Shown here one piece after another: positions 39,101-54,100 of a stretch of DNA of 64,000 nt (the first letter of the stretch is position 1; the number at the start of each line of letters is the position of its first letter). The DNA is from Saccharina japonica (taxonomy: Eukaryota > Sar > Phaeophyceae > Laminariales > Laminariaceae): contig MEHQ01000451.1 in NCBI GenBank assembly GCA_008828725.1, positions 248,001 to 312,000 on the forward strand, read 5' to 3'. The notes beneath the pieces were generated by a model that was not told the DNA's origin, did not search any database, and saw only the letters and a program-made list of their open reading frames with translations. The position numbers were made by a program, and so were the translations under genes.

Positions 39101-42100
39101 GGTTGGTGTCCGAGTTCCAATGGTTACAAGGGTCGCAATGCAAGGAATCGTGTCGTACGGCACGGGCGCAACCTTGTTATACCTCTACTGCTATCATAGG
39201 CGCTCACGCTGCTCATATTGATATATTATAGACGGTTGATGGCACCAAAGTTCAAATTATGATATGGCTGACAACACGAAAGGAGTTAAAAACGACCATT
39301 TAGGACCGCACTCTCGTTTCGGGGCCGAATTACTTGCTAATAGACTGCTAATAGACTGCTAATAAACTGCTAATAGACTGAAAAGAGAGTTGTTGTGCAA
39401 GCGCGGTACTGATGGGGCTAAAAACGAAACATCGACGTCCGTCACCTGCGAGTCATGCTACAGTGGTAGGGGTTGCAATTAGGGGGTTGCCAGCAGGGCT
39501 TGCACGGTCGCGCCCAGACATGTATCACCGACCGAGCGCGTAATCTTTGTTATGTTCCATCAAGAAATATATATTACCCAATAGTGTTAGGTCTGATGTA
39601 CCCAATACCGTTGAGTCTGATGTACCCAATACCGTTGAGTCTGATGTAGTGCCCAACGTTGTCGGGTCTAATGTTAATACTTAATATCGTTGGGTCTGAC
39701 GTGTTACCCAATATGATGTGAACAGACATTAATTTTCAAGGTTATTCGATAGATGCTTAGCGCGCGATAGTGTATCAGGTGTAGGTTTTCACGCGTGTCT
39801 AAGAAGTCGGTACTAATGCATTCACACTAACAGTTGCCTGCTGAAGTGTACTGATGTGCTCATGTATCACCTTCAGCAGTGAGGCCGCTAGCTCATGAGT
39901 CTCGCCCAAGCCTCCCTGCTCCTCTGCTCGAGCGGCCTTCTTCTCCAGCCGGTGTATCGCGTCGTACAGACACTTCGCGATGTTCAGGAGGCCCGTAACC
40001 GCGCCGCCGTCATCCACAACCTGAAACCAACCATTGCACAGACATCGCACAAATCATTGACAGATCATCGACAGATCATCCACTGACCCATCACACCGAC
40101 TGTTCTCCGAAAAACTCGCGAGCAACACTTGAACGTAACCAACTTCGTCCGTCATCGACCGATCATTCAATAAAACCGCACCCGTCTGTCAAAAAGGAAG
40201 CACAGCTCGCGAAACTCCTATGGTCCCACGATACATATCTAGCTCAAGTACACAGAACAGCACGTACCGTACAGCTACAGTACACACGTTTCCTATATGG
40301 AAAACACGGCACTACCCGTAACGTCGTTGTCATTGTTATCAGCGCCGTCCCCTCCCCATAGAAGTAGCGCCTAAGGGTTAGGGTCTTCGGCGCCTTGGGT
40401 GTGTGGCGCAATCTTACGGTAGAGGGGATATCGAATATTCATAAATCGGACAGATCACGATCTGCAGTAGATCCTCCAGGTCTAACTTGCTCTTATGAGA
40501 TGCTGCGCAGGATCTGCACAGCACACATCCAACCCAGGAAGCACGCGCTAGATCATGCGGCTTATACGGCTCCCACCCGGAAAGATGAGAGCTGCATCAC
40601 ACAGATCATACAGATCATACAGATCATACAGATCATACAGATCATACAGATCAGAAACACATTTTCCCTCAAAACTCTAGATGATGAAAGGATCGGCGAT
40701 TCCTGCCCTGAAACATCTACATCGTGAAGTGGGGACCGGTGATCTGTCCCATGCCTGTCACGTTCCTGTAGATAGCACGAGGAACTCTATACTCGTGCAT
40801 ACCTTAAAAATAAAAACCTTTACCACCCTGTCTGTAAATACAAGGCCGCTTGGGTATTCATAGAAGAAGAAAAAATGCTTGCATTTACGGACAGACTGGT
40901 AAAGACTGGTAGGCGCAGCTTGATGAGCAGCTTGTCTCTAGGGTAATACACGAATCATGAACAGAATGACACGGTGAAACACAAATACACCGGTAGGATT
41001 GCAAAAATTGGGTAGTCCCTCAGTTGCGGAGCCCCGTCTACAGCACTGTAGAGGCATGCTACAGCACTGCAGAGGCGTGGTACAGCACTGTAGAGGCGTG
41101 ATACAGCACTGTAGAGACACGCTACAGCACTGTAGAGGCATGCTACAGCGCTGCAGAGGCATGCTGCAGCACTGCAGAGGCATGCTACAGCACTGCAGAG
41201 GCGTGATACATCACTGTAGAGGAATTATCAGGCACTGCGGACCTATGCAACAGCACTGTAGAAGCATGGCTCAAGCGATGAACTCCAACAAAACCCTGCT
41301 TCGAGAAAGCTTGTCCTATGATACCGTGGCACGCAGCAAATCTCGTACCGGAAGGTGCCTGAAGTGCCTTTCAAGCATCGTCGCCAAAGCGTCCATGGCG
41401 CTATCATGAGAGTTGACCCAGGTAGGGTTAGGCGTCATGACAGAGGCCACAGGCGTGCGATTCGGGTCGAGCGACATTCCAACCACTTTCCTGGGGGGCG
41501 GGAGATAGGGAGGGCGGGCGAGAAGATAGGAGTGACGGTGGGGTTGGCGTGCGAGTGATGTGGGCTAGGGTGGGGTGGGGTGATGCGGTAGCTTTCAGGG
41601 TATGCATGGGGGTGCCGGTGGAGGTGGGGGGGGNAAAAAAAAACGGCACCCTGGTTGTCTAGCTCACGCAGCGAGTGGCGTGTTTTACAGCGTCGTTGCC
41701 AACCGACGCCAACCCAACCTATAAATATATCATATATTTATAAGAGGTGGGGGGGGGGGTCAGGGTGTCTCGAACATACACTCGAGTAGGGGCAGCCAGC
41801 GGATGCAACTAATAATGTGCTCGATGTTGGGGCGCTACTACAAACGACAGAGCATCTGGAGGGCGCCGCGCAACACTTCTTTTTTACGGAATCAAGTTTG
41901 TTCCCGTGACTTTGGTGCAGCCCAGACCATGTTTAGGCAGAATTTCATCGAGCACACCCCTGACATTTTCAACATGTTCCTGGAAATAAAGAGTCACAAA
42001 TCTCGGCGTGACCCCTCAGTCGTTATATCGTCGGTAGACAAAACTGTGCGGAGCGCGTCGACATCAGGCAACAGGCAACGCGCTGTATTCAACAGGTACG

Positions 42101-45100
42101 GATGCAGCGACGGCTTCCTCTGCACCACTGGTGCAATTGAACAACTAGAACAGCTAAAGCGCGAAAGGAACCCAAACCATGTACGATATCACTCTGGTCA
42201 AAAATATAAGGACCGTTTTGTAGTACTTACATTGATAGTTAATCCGAACGTTTCTTAATTTTTGGGACATAGTGATACTTCGAAGCAGATGATGAAAATG
42301 TAGAGTGCAGCCGAAAAAATAGCATCGCTGTCTGGCGCGGCTGCATGTTGCTAAAATACGAGGCTGTACAAATTCAACCCACAACACCGCTTTGCCATAG
42401 TAGTACTGGATATTTACCGTATGGTATACCATATCTGGAGTGGCGATTCGGGTGCCCCCTGCAGTCTGTTGCACAAACAAAAAGACACTCTGTGTAAACA
42501 GCTTTGCCTGGCCACAATACGGTACGATACCGACCGGCCACCTCACCCACTCCTATTCATCAACATCCCAGGCATCAGTACATCAAACACCACAAGCACC
42601 AGCAAACCAAAATCGGAAAAAAAGCAAATGTATTCGTACTCAGATGTTCTGTTAATAAAAAGGTCACGTACTGATATACTGATATGATAATATGTTAGTA
42701 TGATCATGTCACAATAAGGCAAATATCAGTTTGCAACACGCCACCTACGACTCTTCTGGCGTCCGACCCGAAAATACACACAACACTGGTACAGTCTAAT
42801 ACAGTAGAACACGAAATTAGAGCACGAAACCAACGATGGCCGCCGCTCTAGTAAAATGCCTGGTAGATAGCAACAGGCAGCAGACGCACCCCTCCTACAG
42901 GAAGGCATATGATCAATAATGAAATAACCAGAGTACGTACCAAAGCCATTACTCTTCTAAATATCAACACCAACATCAACATAATGTCAGCACCAAGCTT
43001 AAATCAAGATCGATATACATATAAGATAGGTCGGTGAAAGCCTCAATATCAACACCAATACCCTAATAAATACCAATCTCAACAGCATGATTTTGATAGT
43101 ATATGTACCATTCTGTACTGAAATATAAGGACCGTGTTTCCATTAATATTCAACCCAAACATTGATTATATTTGATTATATTTGGGGACAGAGTGACCCC
43201 AGGTACAGCCAGTTTACCTTGCGATGTCATGGTCAGTCATGATGCCCTTCATGTCCCCCTGCGGCCCAAGCAGAATGACAGCATCCGTTCGAATTTCCGC
43301 CATCTTCTTCGCCACCTGGCCTACCGTCAACCCCACCGAGACGCAGAGGGGGGGCTGCAGCGTGGACGGACACCCACCCACCCCCGACGCCACAGCCCAA
43401 GACGCACAAAACAATAAACAAAACAAAACACACGCGTTAGGGAACGAAACAAATGTCACAAACCGTGACAAAAAACATTATGTGATTTGTTTCCCCACGA
43501 TGGGCCCAAACATCATATACGATACATCCCCCTGTGTTTACAATCCTTATTCGGTTTTGATTACTATTAATATGTTCCACGGTAAAAAGTAGTGCCTTCA
43601 TGTCGACGACAGACGCTATAAGTGTTGCATAAAAACTGAATGGCCCCACCTAGAGTACTTAAGGAGATCATCCTGGCTACAAATCTCACGAACACACACA
43701 TCCCAAACGCAGAACCATATTGGGCAATATCGAAACAACCGCTGGTGTTATCAAACTACAGTACGTCCACGCCCACCAGGTATATACACGAAAGCTCTAA
43801 ACTCTACACCTTGCGATTACAAAATACTTGGCATTAAGGTCGGATTGTTATTGCAATAAGAATCGGGTTGTACGTATAACATTACCTTGGGCTTGAGCGT
43901 CGAGACCGGTCTGTGATCCGCAGGTTTCTTTGACACAGACCCCGCCACCGATGCCGCCGCAGCAGCCCTAGGAACTCCCAAACCGCCACCACCACCCCTT
44001 TGCCTCACAGACCTCACGCTCCTGTCGACGCTGTACATGGAAGCCGAGTCCGACACGTCGTCGCCCGCGTCCATCGCAGACCCGAAGAAAGCCTCCCAGC
44101 TGCGCGCGAAACCCGAGAACAAAATTATCAACTACTGAATAGTTGGAGAAGTGGTACACAGTAGTGGGGCGGTTGGACTACCGGAGTGGTCTACAGGACT
44201 GGGGTAGTCAGGTACAGGACTGGGGTAGTCAGGCTGCATGTCTAACGAAGCACGCGGAAAACAAACCAGCCAGCCAATTGTATAAATATGCCTGTATGTT
44301 GGTATGTTTGCCAGTAATCTGGTTACCTGGTGCTGCCTTTGGCCCCCGCGGTGGCTTGCACGATCTCCATGACGTTCACCACTCCCACCACGGTCCCCTC
44401 GTCCTCGTCGACGACGGGAAGGTGGAGGTACTTGTTCTCGTGCATCTGGGGGCACGACACGTTCGGGGGGGGGGGGGGGGGGGGGCCTCTGGGGGCGGGG
44501 GCCGTGGGTTATTGACCATAGACCCTCGCATCCCTACAATGCCGGGACGGAGCATGTCGAGTTTTCACCAACCAGGCAGACATTGCTTGCACCAAGCGCG
44601 AAGCGCCGTGAGGTATTGGGCGAGTCGCATGGAGGGTGAGCTGCATCCTGCTAAGAACCGCCTCTGAGGCGGACTTGCATATCGACGACAGCTTCATTGA
44701 GTTAATTTAATTTCTGGTGTGGTCACTGCCACAGACAGTAATGGGTATTACTATGTATCTGCCTCTGGGTGCCTTACCATATACCAGGTACAAACTTCGT
44801 GATACGCTAATTCCCCTTGTGCGGAGCAAAGGTTCTCCACCCCGCACAAATGATCTACTCGACCGCCAGCTTTGGTGACCGCCAAAAAAAAAAGAAAAAA
44901 AAAAAAAACGGCACCCTGGTTGTCTAGCTCACGCAGCGAGTGGCGTGTTTTACAGCGTCGTTGCCAACCGACGCCAACCCACGTTCGGGGGTCGTCTCCG
45001 CACAACATACACCTTAAAATGGACGGAATGGACAACAATAGTAAGGGCCGATACTATCGAATATATATTTTCCCTGATTTTGCTCTCTCTTGGAACAAAA

Positions 45101-48100
45101 AAAAACAGGAAAAACAGGAAACACGTAAATTTCCTAAATGAAGGAATTCAGCAGAAGACAAAAAAAACAGGAACGCTTAGCCTTCCTTGTTCAGGAAAAA
45201 CAAAGAAGAAAACCGCGAAATGAAAACAATGGCCCTGAAACTGCGAGAAAAAAAACTACAATCACGTCCCTTGAAATATTGTTTTTTATATATACAAAAA
45301 AAGTCCTCTATCGCCTTCCACGCTTTTTCGCCAAATAAAACTACTACGGGCTCGGCATGTACCCAGAACTTCACATGAAGCCAATTTGTTCGAGGTCAAT
45401 TGCGTGCAAGCCATCGCACGACATGTGCTTGTTTTCCTGCCTGGTTGGTGGGGTACACGCCTGTCTTTGTTTGCTTCCCTTTGACTCTATCCACTAGATT
45501 TGGTTCTTGCTTATCACGTACTTGCTAAGCGCCTTGCACGTATATAACCCCCTGCTCTACTGGCTCTATGGTCATACGACTACGGTCGCACGACTACGGC
45601 CATGCATGACATGAGGAAACCCCCCCTCCCACCTCTCTGAGCGCCTCTACGACCGTCATCCCCGGCACAACGGTGTCGGGGTTGGGAGTCATGACGTCGG
45701 ACACCGCCGTAGCGTCGGGGTCCAATCCCTTCGCCACCACTCTCATCAGGAGGTCCTTCGGGGTCACAATGCCTGCCAGGTGACCCTCGTCCAGCACCAG
45801 CACCTAATAATACCAGCACAGAATACCACACAACCCACACAACGCGGTGCAGCGTAAAACACGAGCGGCGTCGTATTACAGTAGCACGATAGCAGCTTAG
45901 AAATAGAGAAATAGAGCATATCACGAGTCAGAGCAAATGGAAAGGTAACACTGCGGTCGCTAGGAACTTGCGGCATCGTATTAACACACTTCCAGAACAA
46001 TTTACCTTGGCATGAGTCACAGCAAATAAAGATAGCCGTTGCTAGGAACTCCCACAGCGGGCTATTTGTAACTGTCGATACTGTAACAGTGTGCGTCGGC
46101 GGTCGGCCGTAAAACCCTGCCTCAGGGCTCGAAAGGGGTTCCTCTTTTTCCGCATGGTGTAAACTAGAGACTCGCGTTCGCTCGACAAGAAAGGGGAAAC
46201 ACTTATCTCGATAGGATGAACCGGATAGGACAAGGGGGTTGTACGACTCTTCCAGTCTGCATGCATACCACAATCCAGGGTGCTGAGGATGCGTGGGGGA
46301 AAATCTAAACGCTAACGTTCCGACACACAAGCACCCATCTTAGCCATGGATGGCAGTTACCTGTGTAAATCGTTTACCTGCCGGTAATTACCCCAAGTCA
46401 GCCTTTGGAAGCTACCTACCGGTAATGGCCGCTAAACCGGGGGTGCGTTTGAACCATCCCTGGGGTGACTGATTATTCAAAATCTCAGGGGGGTTTCTCA
46501 TGTGTATGAATTACTTTTTACCGGGAGGTCGGGGACACACCAAGTCACCATACACGTTCGAGCTACCTATGTATCGCCGAATAGTGCCACCGGTAATTAC
46601 CGGTTTACCGGTTACTGCCATCTCTCATCTTAGCCCCCTACCATTGTCCCGAAACATGAGGACCGTTTTATATTAATATTTAATACTAACGATTTTTATA
46701 TTTCGAGACGGAGTGGTGCATCGCTCTTCTGCGTGCGGTGAAAAAACGGTTTATCTCAATCTCACCGCTTTCTTTCCCTTAGCGATGGCCACAGCTGCCG
46801 CGGTTACGGAGTCGCTCCCGTCGACAAAGGAGGTCGTCTGTTCCGAAAGAATGCCTCCCAAGGTGGGCTCCTGACCACGGAGAGAAAGCGAGTTGCACAC
46901 AGTCGTGCGCCAATTTCATGTTTAGCCGTGCGTCAATAGTCTGTTGTGTTGTGCGTCAATATTGGTTGTGTTGTTACCCAATATTCGTTGTGTTGTGCGT
47001 CAATGTTTGTTGCGCCGCGCGCCAATTTTGTGTGTCGCACTTTGTTTTGTGTCACACAGGAGTGGCATACCGCAGCCGGGGTCTTATTGGTCGCTACCTC
47101 TTTTACGGTGACAAAATGCAGCGGCCTAGCGGGCGACTCCAACAAAAAACGAAGGTGTCGTGTCTAGTGTCATGACGCTACAGCGGCCCAAGGCGCAATT
47201 CGACGCGAGTCGACGAGGGAAGAAAGGGCTGCAGTCTTCCCGCGAGAAAAAAAAGCAAGGCATGAAGCATAGTGGGGAGGGGGGAGAAGAGCCTGCTGTG
47301 TGACCCCGGATCTGGGTTACGACTACGCGGGAGAGAGAAAAGAAGGGCGAAGATAATACATAGGATGAAAAACAACAGACTAAACAAAAATGGATGGCGC
47401 GAATGAACCAATCCTTCCTCATTGCCAGCATGTTGATATTAAAGGCGATAATGATGTACTTCGAAGTACAAGGTTATGTTTGTCAACAATGATGACGATA
47501 ATCAAACTACGACAAGATCATGACGATGATTTCAACTGATAATGACGATGCTGAAACGGCATATACAAACCGCGTAAAGTGCAGCAGGGGTGGGGGGAGG
47601 AAACGCACCGGGTGGTCTTCATCTGTGGTGTCGGCCAATAGCATCGCCAGGGCCGCTCGCAGGTCCTTCGCTTTCCCCTTGCCCTTCCCGGAGCCGGCAG
47701 CCTGGACCGCAAAATACAATTAACACACGTTATATTTTGCTTGTGACATTAAATCGAATTATAGGTGTGTGTGTGCGTTAGCACGGGGTATATCAGGGGG
47801 TGGCCATGTCGCGTTGTACACTAAAAAGCGTTTCGCGGGTTCTGGGCAAAGAGGGCTTAGGGTGAGGAGCTAGGGGAGGGACAGGCTTGCAAAATAGTTG
47901 TGCAGACGTGAGGGCTAGGGAGCCACACCAAAAAAAAGTGGAGACTACCACGGATGCGAAAGCTCTCCGCAGACAGTAAAATAACTAGATCGAATCAACG
48001 CGTTTACACTCGAACATCTTAACGCCAAACATCCCAGGTACAAATACCAAACGCAACCAGTAGGATAGTGAGTTGGGCATACGTAAATAGGTATTACTTT

Positions 48101-51100
48101 CCGGGGTACCATAGTAATAGTAGTATATAACCAGAACCCGTGATGGACCCCAAAATCATGCACTGTATCCCCCTATGTTTACATGCCATATTGTATATTC
48201 TGGTTCTGAATACTACAGTATAGTATGTTCCCCCGTAACCATCTGACTTAGTGTGACTATGGTACTGACGAAGGTCTTGACTGAAATAAAACACCTTAAG
48301 ACAATTTGAGCCCCGAAAGCGCAAGTCAGAAATGCAAATAATTGCAATGCTCCGCTAAATACCGCACGCAACCAACTGAATACGTACCTAACCAACTATT
48401 TTCAACTAATACCTAGTTGTCTGGTATAGTCAGACAAGCCAGCCCACAACACTAGCAGGCACACTTCGACCAACTGTAATACCCAGCCAACTAAGAATCA
48501 ATCGACAACTTATACCTACGTACTCAGTCATTACATCGCTCAAGCAGTCATCGCATAGCCCAATACCACGGACCTGAAGGACGGAGGCCGCCAAATCGAG
48601 GCCACCCCCGCCACCCTTCTGCTTGTCTTCCTCCGCCTTCATGGCCTTCTTTTCCAGCCTATGGATGGCGTCGTACAGGCATTTCGCGATGTTCAGCAGT
48701 CCCGCCACGTTCTCCTCGTTGTCGACCACCTGACCAATAAATCAATCCACCAATCACAGGCAACATCGTTCAGAACCACTTCGATATGATTGGTTGATTG
48801 GTTAGAACGCTCAATTGACGCGTGGAGACCGTGGGGGCACGGGTAGCGCCAACTACTCTCAGCCTTTCACAGGCTGCTCGGTACATGAGGTCTATTCCTT
48901 TCTACGCCTTTGTATGTCTTTCTATGCCCAATACACAATCCCACGGGCTGAGCATCTTTAGAATACCAACGTGGAATAAGCCCACCGGATCCAAGTAAGA
49001 CATGTAGTGGTCTGTCTATAGTGCCGGTATGCGCCACAGCCAAGGATACCAGCACTACTAGTACTACTCCGCACGGTACCACACTGGTGAATCCCATCTG
49101 GTGTCACGCGATTCCACAGGCCCTATAGCGGGTAACCGGCGCTACAGAGGGACCACTATTCAACCATTGTATTGGGTAGGTAGTTAGGTACAATGGTTAG
49201 GGACACCAGTCAGCGAGAAACGATTGGGTTTCACAAAAAGTGCAGGCGCTACATACAACCTGGGTCCCAATACGGGGTAACTCTGGCGGGACTACCGTAA
49301 GTCACCATTCTGAAACACAATTGTGGTCGCTTACCGGCAGATGGCGGAAGTGCTTCTCGATCATGATGCCCAGGCAATCCAACGCACTATCGTCCATGTG
49401 CACCATGGTGGGATGCGGTGTCATCACCTCGCTCACAGCCGTCGTCGACGCGTCCAGTCTCTTCGCCACTACCCGCCTGACAATGAGGCCAACGGACCCA
49501 CCACATGATATAAACGACCGACCGGCATGACATCAACGACCGACCACATGGTATTGAACGGCCGACAAAGCACAACGTGCCTACTAATAGTATTGTACTT
49601 GATGTGTGTTGTCTTCACATTACACCGTTCTTTCTACCGAATGGCATTAGTACACCCAGTGTCCGTCCTGATTATTCATCCTTCAGAGATACAAATTACG
49701 TGGTGACATATTGTGCAACAGATATGTACACCATTTTTTTTTTCCCCATCCCATTTATTATCTTCGCCCTTCCTTTCTCTCTCCTTCCTAGTCGTAACTT
49801 AGATCCGGGTCACAAAGTAGGCTCTTCTCCCTCCTCCCCCACTACGGTTCTTGCCTTGCATTTTTATCGCGAGAAAATTTCAGCACTTTCTTCCCTCGTC
49901 GACTTGCGTCGGATTCCGATACATGTGAACGAATGCCAGTTTTTAAGTGCCAGCGCGCCAAAAGAAAAAATACTGTACTCGTAGTGTACCCCTGCGTACT
50001 AGTAACGCGCGACCAAATTGTCAGTAACACAAACCAAAACCAACCGACGCAACCAATTGGCGACAATTCCACTGTCGTCCCCTCGTCCCCTCCATGACCG
50101 CCTCTGCTATCGATAGTCTGCTGCGGTTGGTGTTGATATCGATATATTTGACAAATAAAAAAAATAAAAAGTCAGCTCTGTGATCGAAACAATCGATATA
50201 CATAAATAGAATCGCCTTAAGACCTCGGGAAAAAGACCGGAAAGCTGCCCCGGAGAGCATCACGCATCACATACATCACATACCAGAAAACCCATCTGGG
50301 GGGCAGCCGCACAGTGATACCTGGTACCTGATACATACCACTATGGCATCACCAGCGACTAACTTAGTAGCTTACGCCAGATTAACAACCGAGGCGTGCT
50401 GCATATTCCAACAGAAACGTTCCTGACCTTAAGACACACTCTCAACTGAGTGGACTACCCAATAAGGCATATGCCCTATACGGCACCAATAAGGCGTATG
50501 TCCTACAAGGCACCGACGAGGCATATGCCCTACTAGGTACCTACATACAAGGCACCAACAAGGCATGCCTCATCTCATTTGCGACGCGCAATACTGTTCA
50601 TAGTGCACCTACAGCAGACCATGGGATTGGTGATCGAGTTTAGCCTACACATGTTTGATCAAAAGTCGGGCATGGGTGACTCACTCTAACAATAGTACGG
50701 AGCTCTTGAAGTGAGGAACAGCAACTTTTTAGGTGCTATCAAACCCCGTTCGAAGTGACAATGGTGCAATCAAAACCTGACAATGGCAAGCTGCACAGCC
50801 GCAGGTTTTCCCGTCGCCACTTTCTTCACCTGGCAACGTCGTTGTCTGTGATGATGCCATCCAAGTGGCCTTGGCTGTCCAGCAGGATCGCCGCGTCCGT
50901 CCTGACATCCGCCATTCTCTTGGCCACCTCCAACACTGTCAGGCTGTTCGGTAGGCACAGCGGCGGCTGTAGGGGGCGACGGCGGGGGCACGAGAGGCAA
51001 CGACGAAAACATGAGTGGACTCGTACATCAAACATGTACAACAAACGCACCACAGCATTGTTCTTTAACCCCCCCCCCTGAAGCTATATAGTAGGATATC

Positions 51101-54100
51101 GTCAAGGTGATAGCTACAGTAGTATTTACTCTGATGTGGCTGTTCCACCTCCTCTCCAGCGCTGTCCGATGGTGTTATTTCGTGCATAGACGCGATGAGA
51201 GGCGGGCCCAAGAACCGACGAGAAGGTGCTCCGTGCTACACCCCACGCCATGTAACCCCCGCCCCCTCCCCCCCCTCACCAGCACCACCACGCCTCATCG
51301 CACCACACCTTAACACCTGACGCTAAACACCACAATACCTGGCACACCATATACAAAGAACCACACCACACAACACCGCACTCACTATAGTAAGCTTTCA
51401 GCGACAGTACCGACTTAGTGCTTGCAGGCACTACAGGCAGCAACCGAGCTCAAGGGCAAGGGACGCCCAGGTCAAGCGCTGGGAGCCCCCAACGGAGCGT
51501 GGCCCATGGCATACGATAACACATCGCTCTCATAAACCCGGCAGCCGTTTCCAACAAAAAATCATGCTAACCTAGCGCTGGCTGACACCGTCAGCAGCAG
51601 CTTCTTACGCTACACCCCCCGCAACAATACGTACTTTACGGTTAAGTACTGTATATACCTGTGGTGCCGAATATAACATATATGGCATATTACACTGCTC
51701 TCAATATGTTATATCATAACCCCGCACAGCGGTTGTGCCGGCATATACATACTACAGTAGTACCAAGTCGCTTTTATAGCCCTCGACAACTACACAAACA
51801 CAATACCTAGCGCTGATTGGTTCAGGCTCAGTCAGCAGTATCTACTGAAGAATCGGCACGGACACTGGGTGTGCTGGGTGTCGACGGGTAGAAAGGAAGG
51901 TTGAACGTGAAGAACACACACACTGAACGCTACCCCGTAACACCGCTGTCCACCGGCAGTGCCATAGAGACCAGTATATGCAAGCAGAAAACTCGTTTAT
52001 CGCAGGACTCGTGCCACCTCGGAAAAATACGAAAGTACCCTCCTTCGTCTGCACTCCCTCTCCTACCTTCGGTTTTAACGCGGACACCGGGCGGCTAGCC
52101 ACAGTCTTCGTTGCGTCCTTGTTTTTCACTGTGGACGCCACAGAAGGTGAAACCCGGGGGGCATTTTTGCCCCTCCCCGCCCTGGTAGAAGCCCGCGTGC
52201 CCACGCTGCCTATGCTCGCTTGCGACGCGGAGTCGGAGAAGTCGTCCGAAGCTTCGAACCCCGACCCGAACAACGCCTTCCACCTGTTTTGAACGCCCGA
52301 TCGCGACGTGTAGAGGTGGAGAAAACGAAGCGAGGGGTATCACGGGACGTTGCCTCTGTACTCATACGATATTTAGCTCTAGAGGTTAACAGTTGTACAG
52401 ACACATATGATGTCATGCAGGCTATACAGAGTAACAGTTGCATAAAAGCAAACCAATCAGTTGCATAAAAGCAAACCGAACAGTTGCATACATATTATCA
52501 ATAGAGGTACGTACAAAATTTCGATATGCATTGGCCTCAAGAAAATAAAAGAAAAAACGATGTGTAAAGTTTATCCGGCTTAAACAGGGCGTTTAAGATG
52601 CATTTTCGCCGTAAACGCTACCAGGTATACGGGTATGGTACGTAGCAAGTCGAAGCCGGCATAATACCAATATGATAGAGCGCAGCTACGGATAAGAGGC
52701 GGACTTGTTTACTGTTGTAACAGAGGGCGATATTAGCGATGGGTATCGTATCATCATAGCAGATTACCATGATAGCATACGCCATGAGCGCACTCCAGCT
52801 CGCCCCAAGCACTGCTGTTGGTACGACTGTACTCTGCTATACTCTACGTTAGGAATGTACTGTATTCTGCTGTACTGTGCTCCCGCCACCAATCTCTGCA
52901 TGTCCCGCAACTTACCGTACCAACGGCATACCAGCCGTATCAAGCTACAAACATCACCTCACCACCACCAAACAAGAAACAATGAATCGACGTCAAAAAC
53001 CAAACCACAAAACATCAAACCACCACCACCGAACAAAAAACAACACCAACATCAAGCACCAAATCATAAAACCAAAAAAAAAACACCACACGATAAAGAA
53101 AATCAAAGTTGAACCAACATCAAATGCCAAACAACTAAACATAAAAACCACCTCCAACGAACACCAAACACAATAAAACGAAACCATCAAACCACAAACA
53201 TCGAACCACACGCACAAACAATCCCGCAACTACCAAAAAAAAAAAGAAGCCAGCGACACCGAAGCAAGGGAAAACGTGACGTCGACGTACCCGGTGCTTC
53301 CCTGCTCTCCCGCCGTAGCTTGTATGATCTCCATCACGTTTACGGCACCCAGCACGGTGCCGCTCAACTCATCCACCACAGGGAGGTGGAGGTACTTGTT
53401 CTCGTGCATCTTGCCCACGTACGTCACCAGAGGTGGAGGGAGTTGTAGACGAAAATACAGCGGGATGGAGGGACAGGGGGGGGAAGGGAGCGAGGAGGGG
53501 GAATTTAGAGGGAGGGAGGAAAGGAGTTGATGGTGGAGGAAGGGAGTCGTAGAGGCAGGGAGGCAGCGGGTTTCATAAAGGGAGTTGGTGATGGGAAATG
53601 GGGAGTTGTAGAGTCGGGAAAACATTCTAAAATGACGAGAGAGAGGTAGTTGAAGAGGGAGGGAGGGAGAGAGGGAGGAAGGGAGGGAGGGGAACGAGGA
53701 GGAACGAGACCGTGCGCGTGCACTGGCGGCAACTGGCGAAGTAGCGATTGAACAAGAGGCGGTGGCTACCCCTGGGATCGACACGGGTAGGCAACCAGCC
53801 AGTCAGCAGAAACAAAGCGAAACCCAGAAACCATCAACAAGATCGACCCTCTCCACCCCCTTCCCTAGAAACACGTTCCCTTCCGTCCTACTGGTATGTA
53901 TCAACCTAGGCTAGGCTCTTCCCTTCCTATCAACCAAACCCAGCCCCCCTCCTTCCTATCAACCAAACCCAGCCTTCCTTCTTCCTCCCTCTCAAAACAA
54001 GCCCTTCTTCTACAAACTGAACCAAATCTCCTCCCTTCCAAACAGCCAACACAGGCGTTTCTCCTCTTCCTCCCATCCAAAACAAGCCTTCCCATTTACT

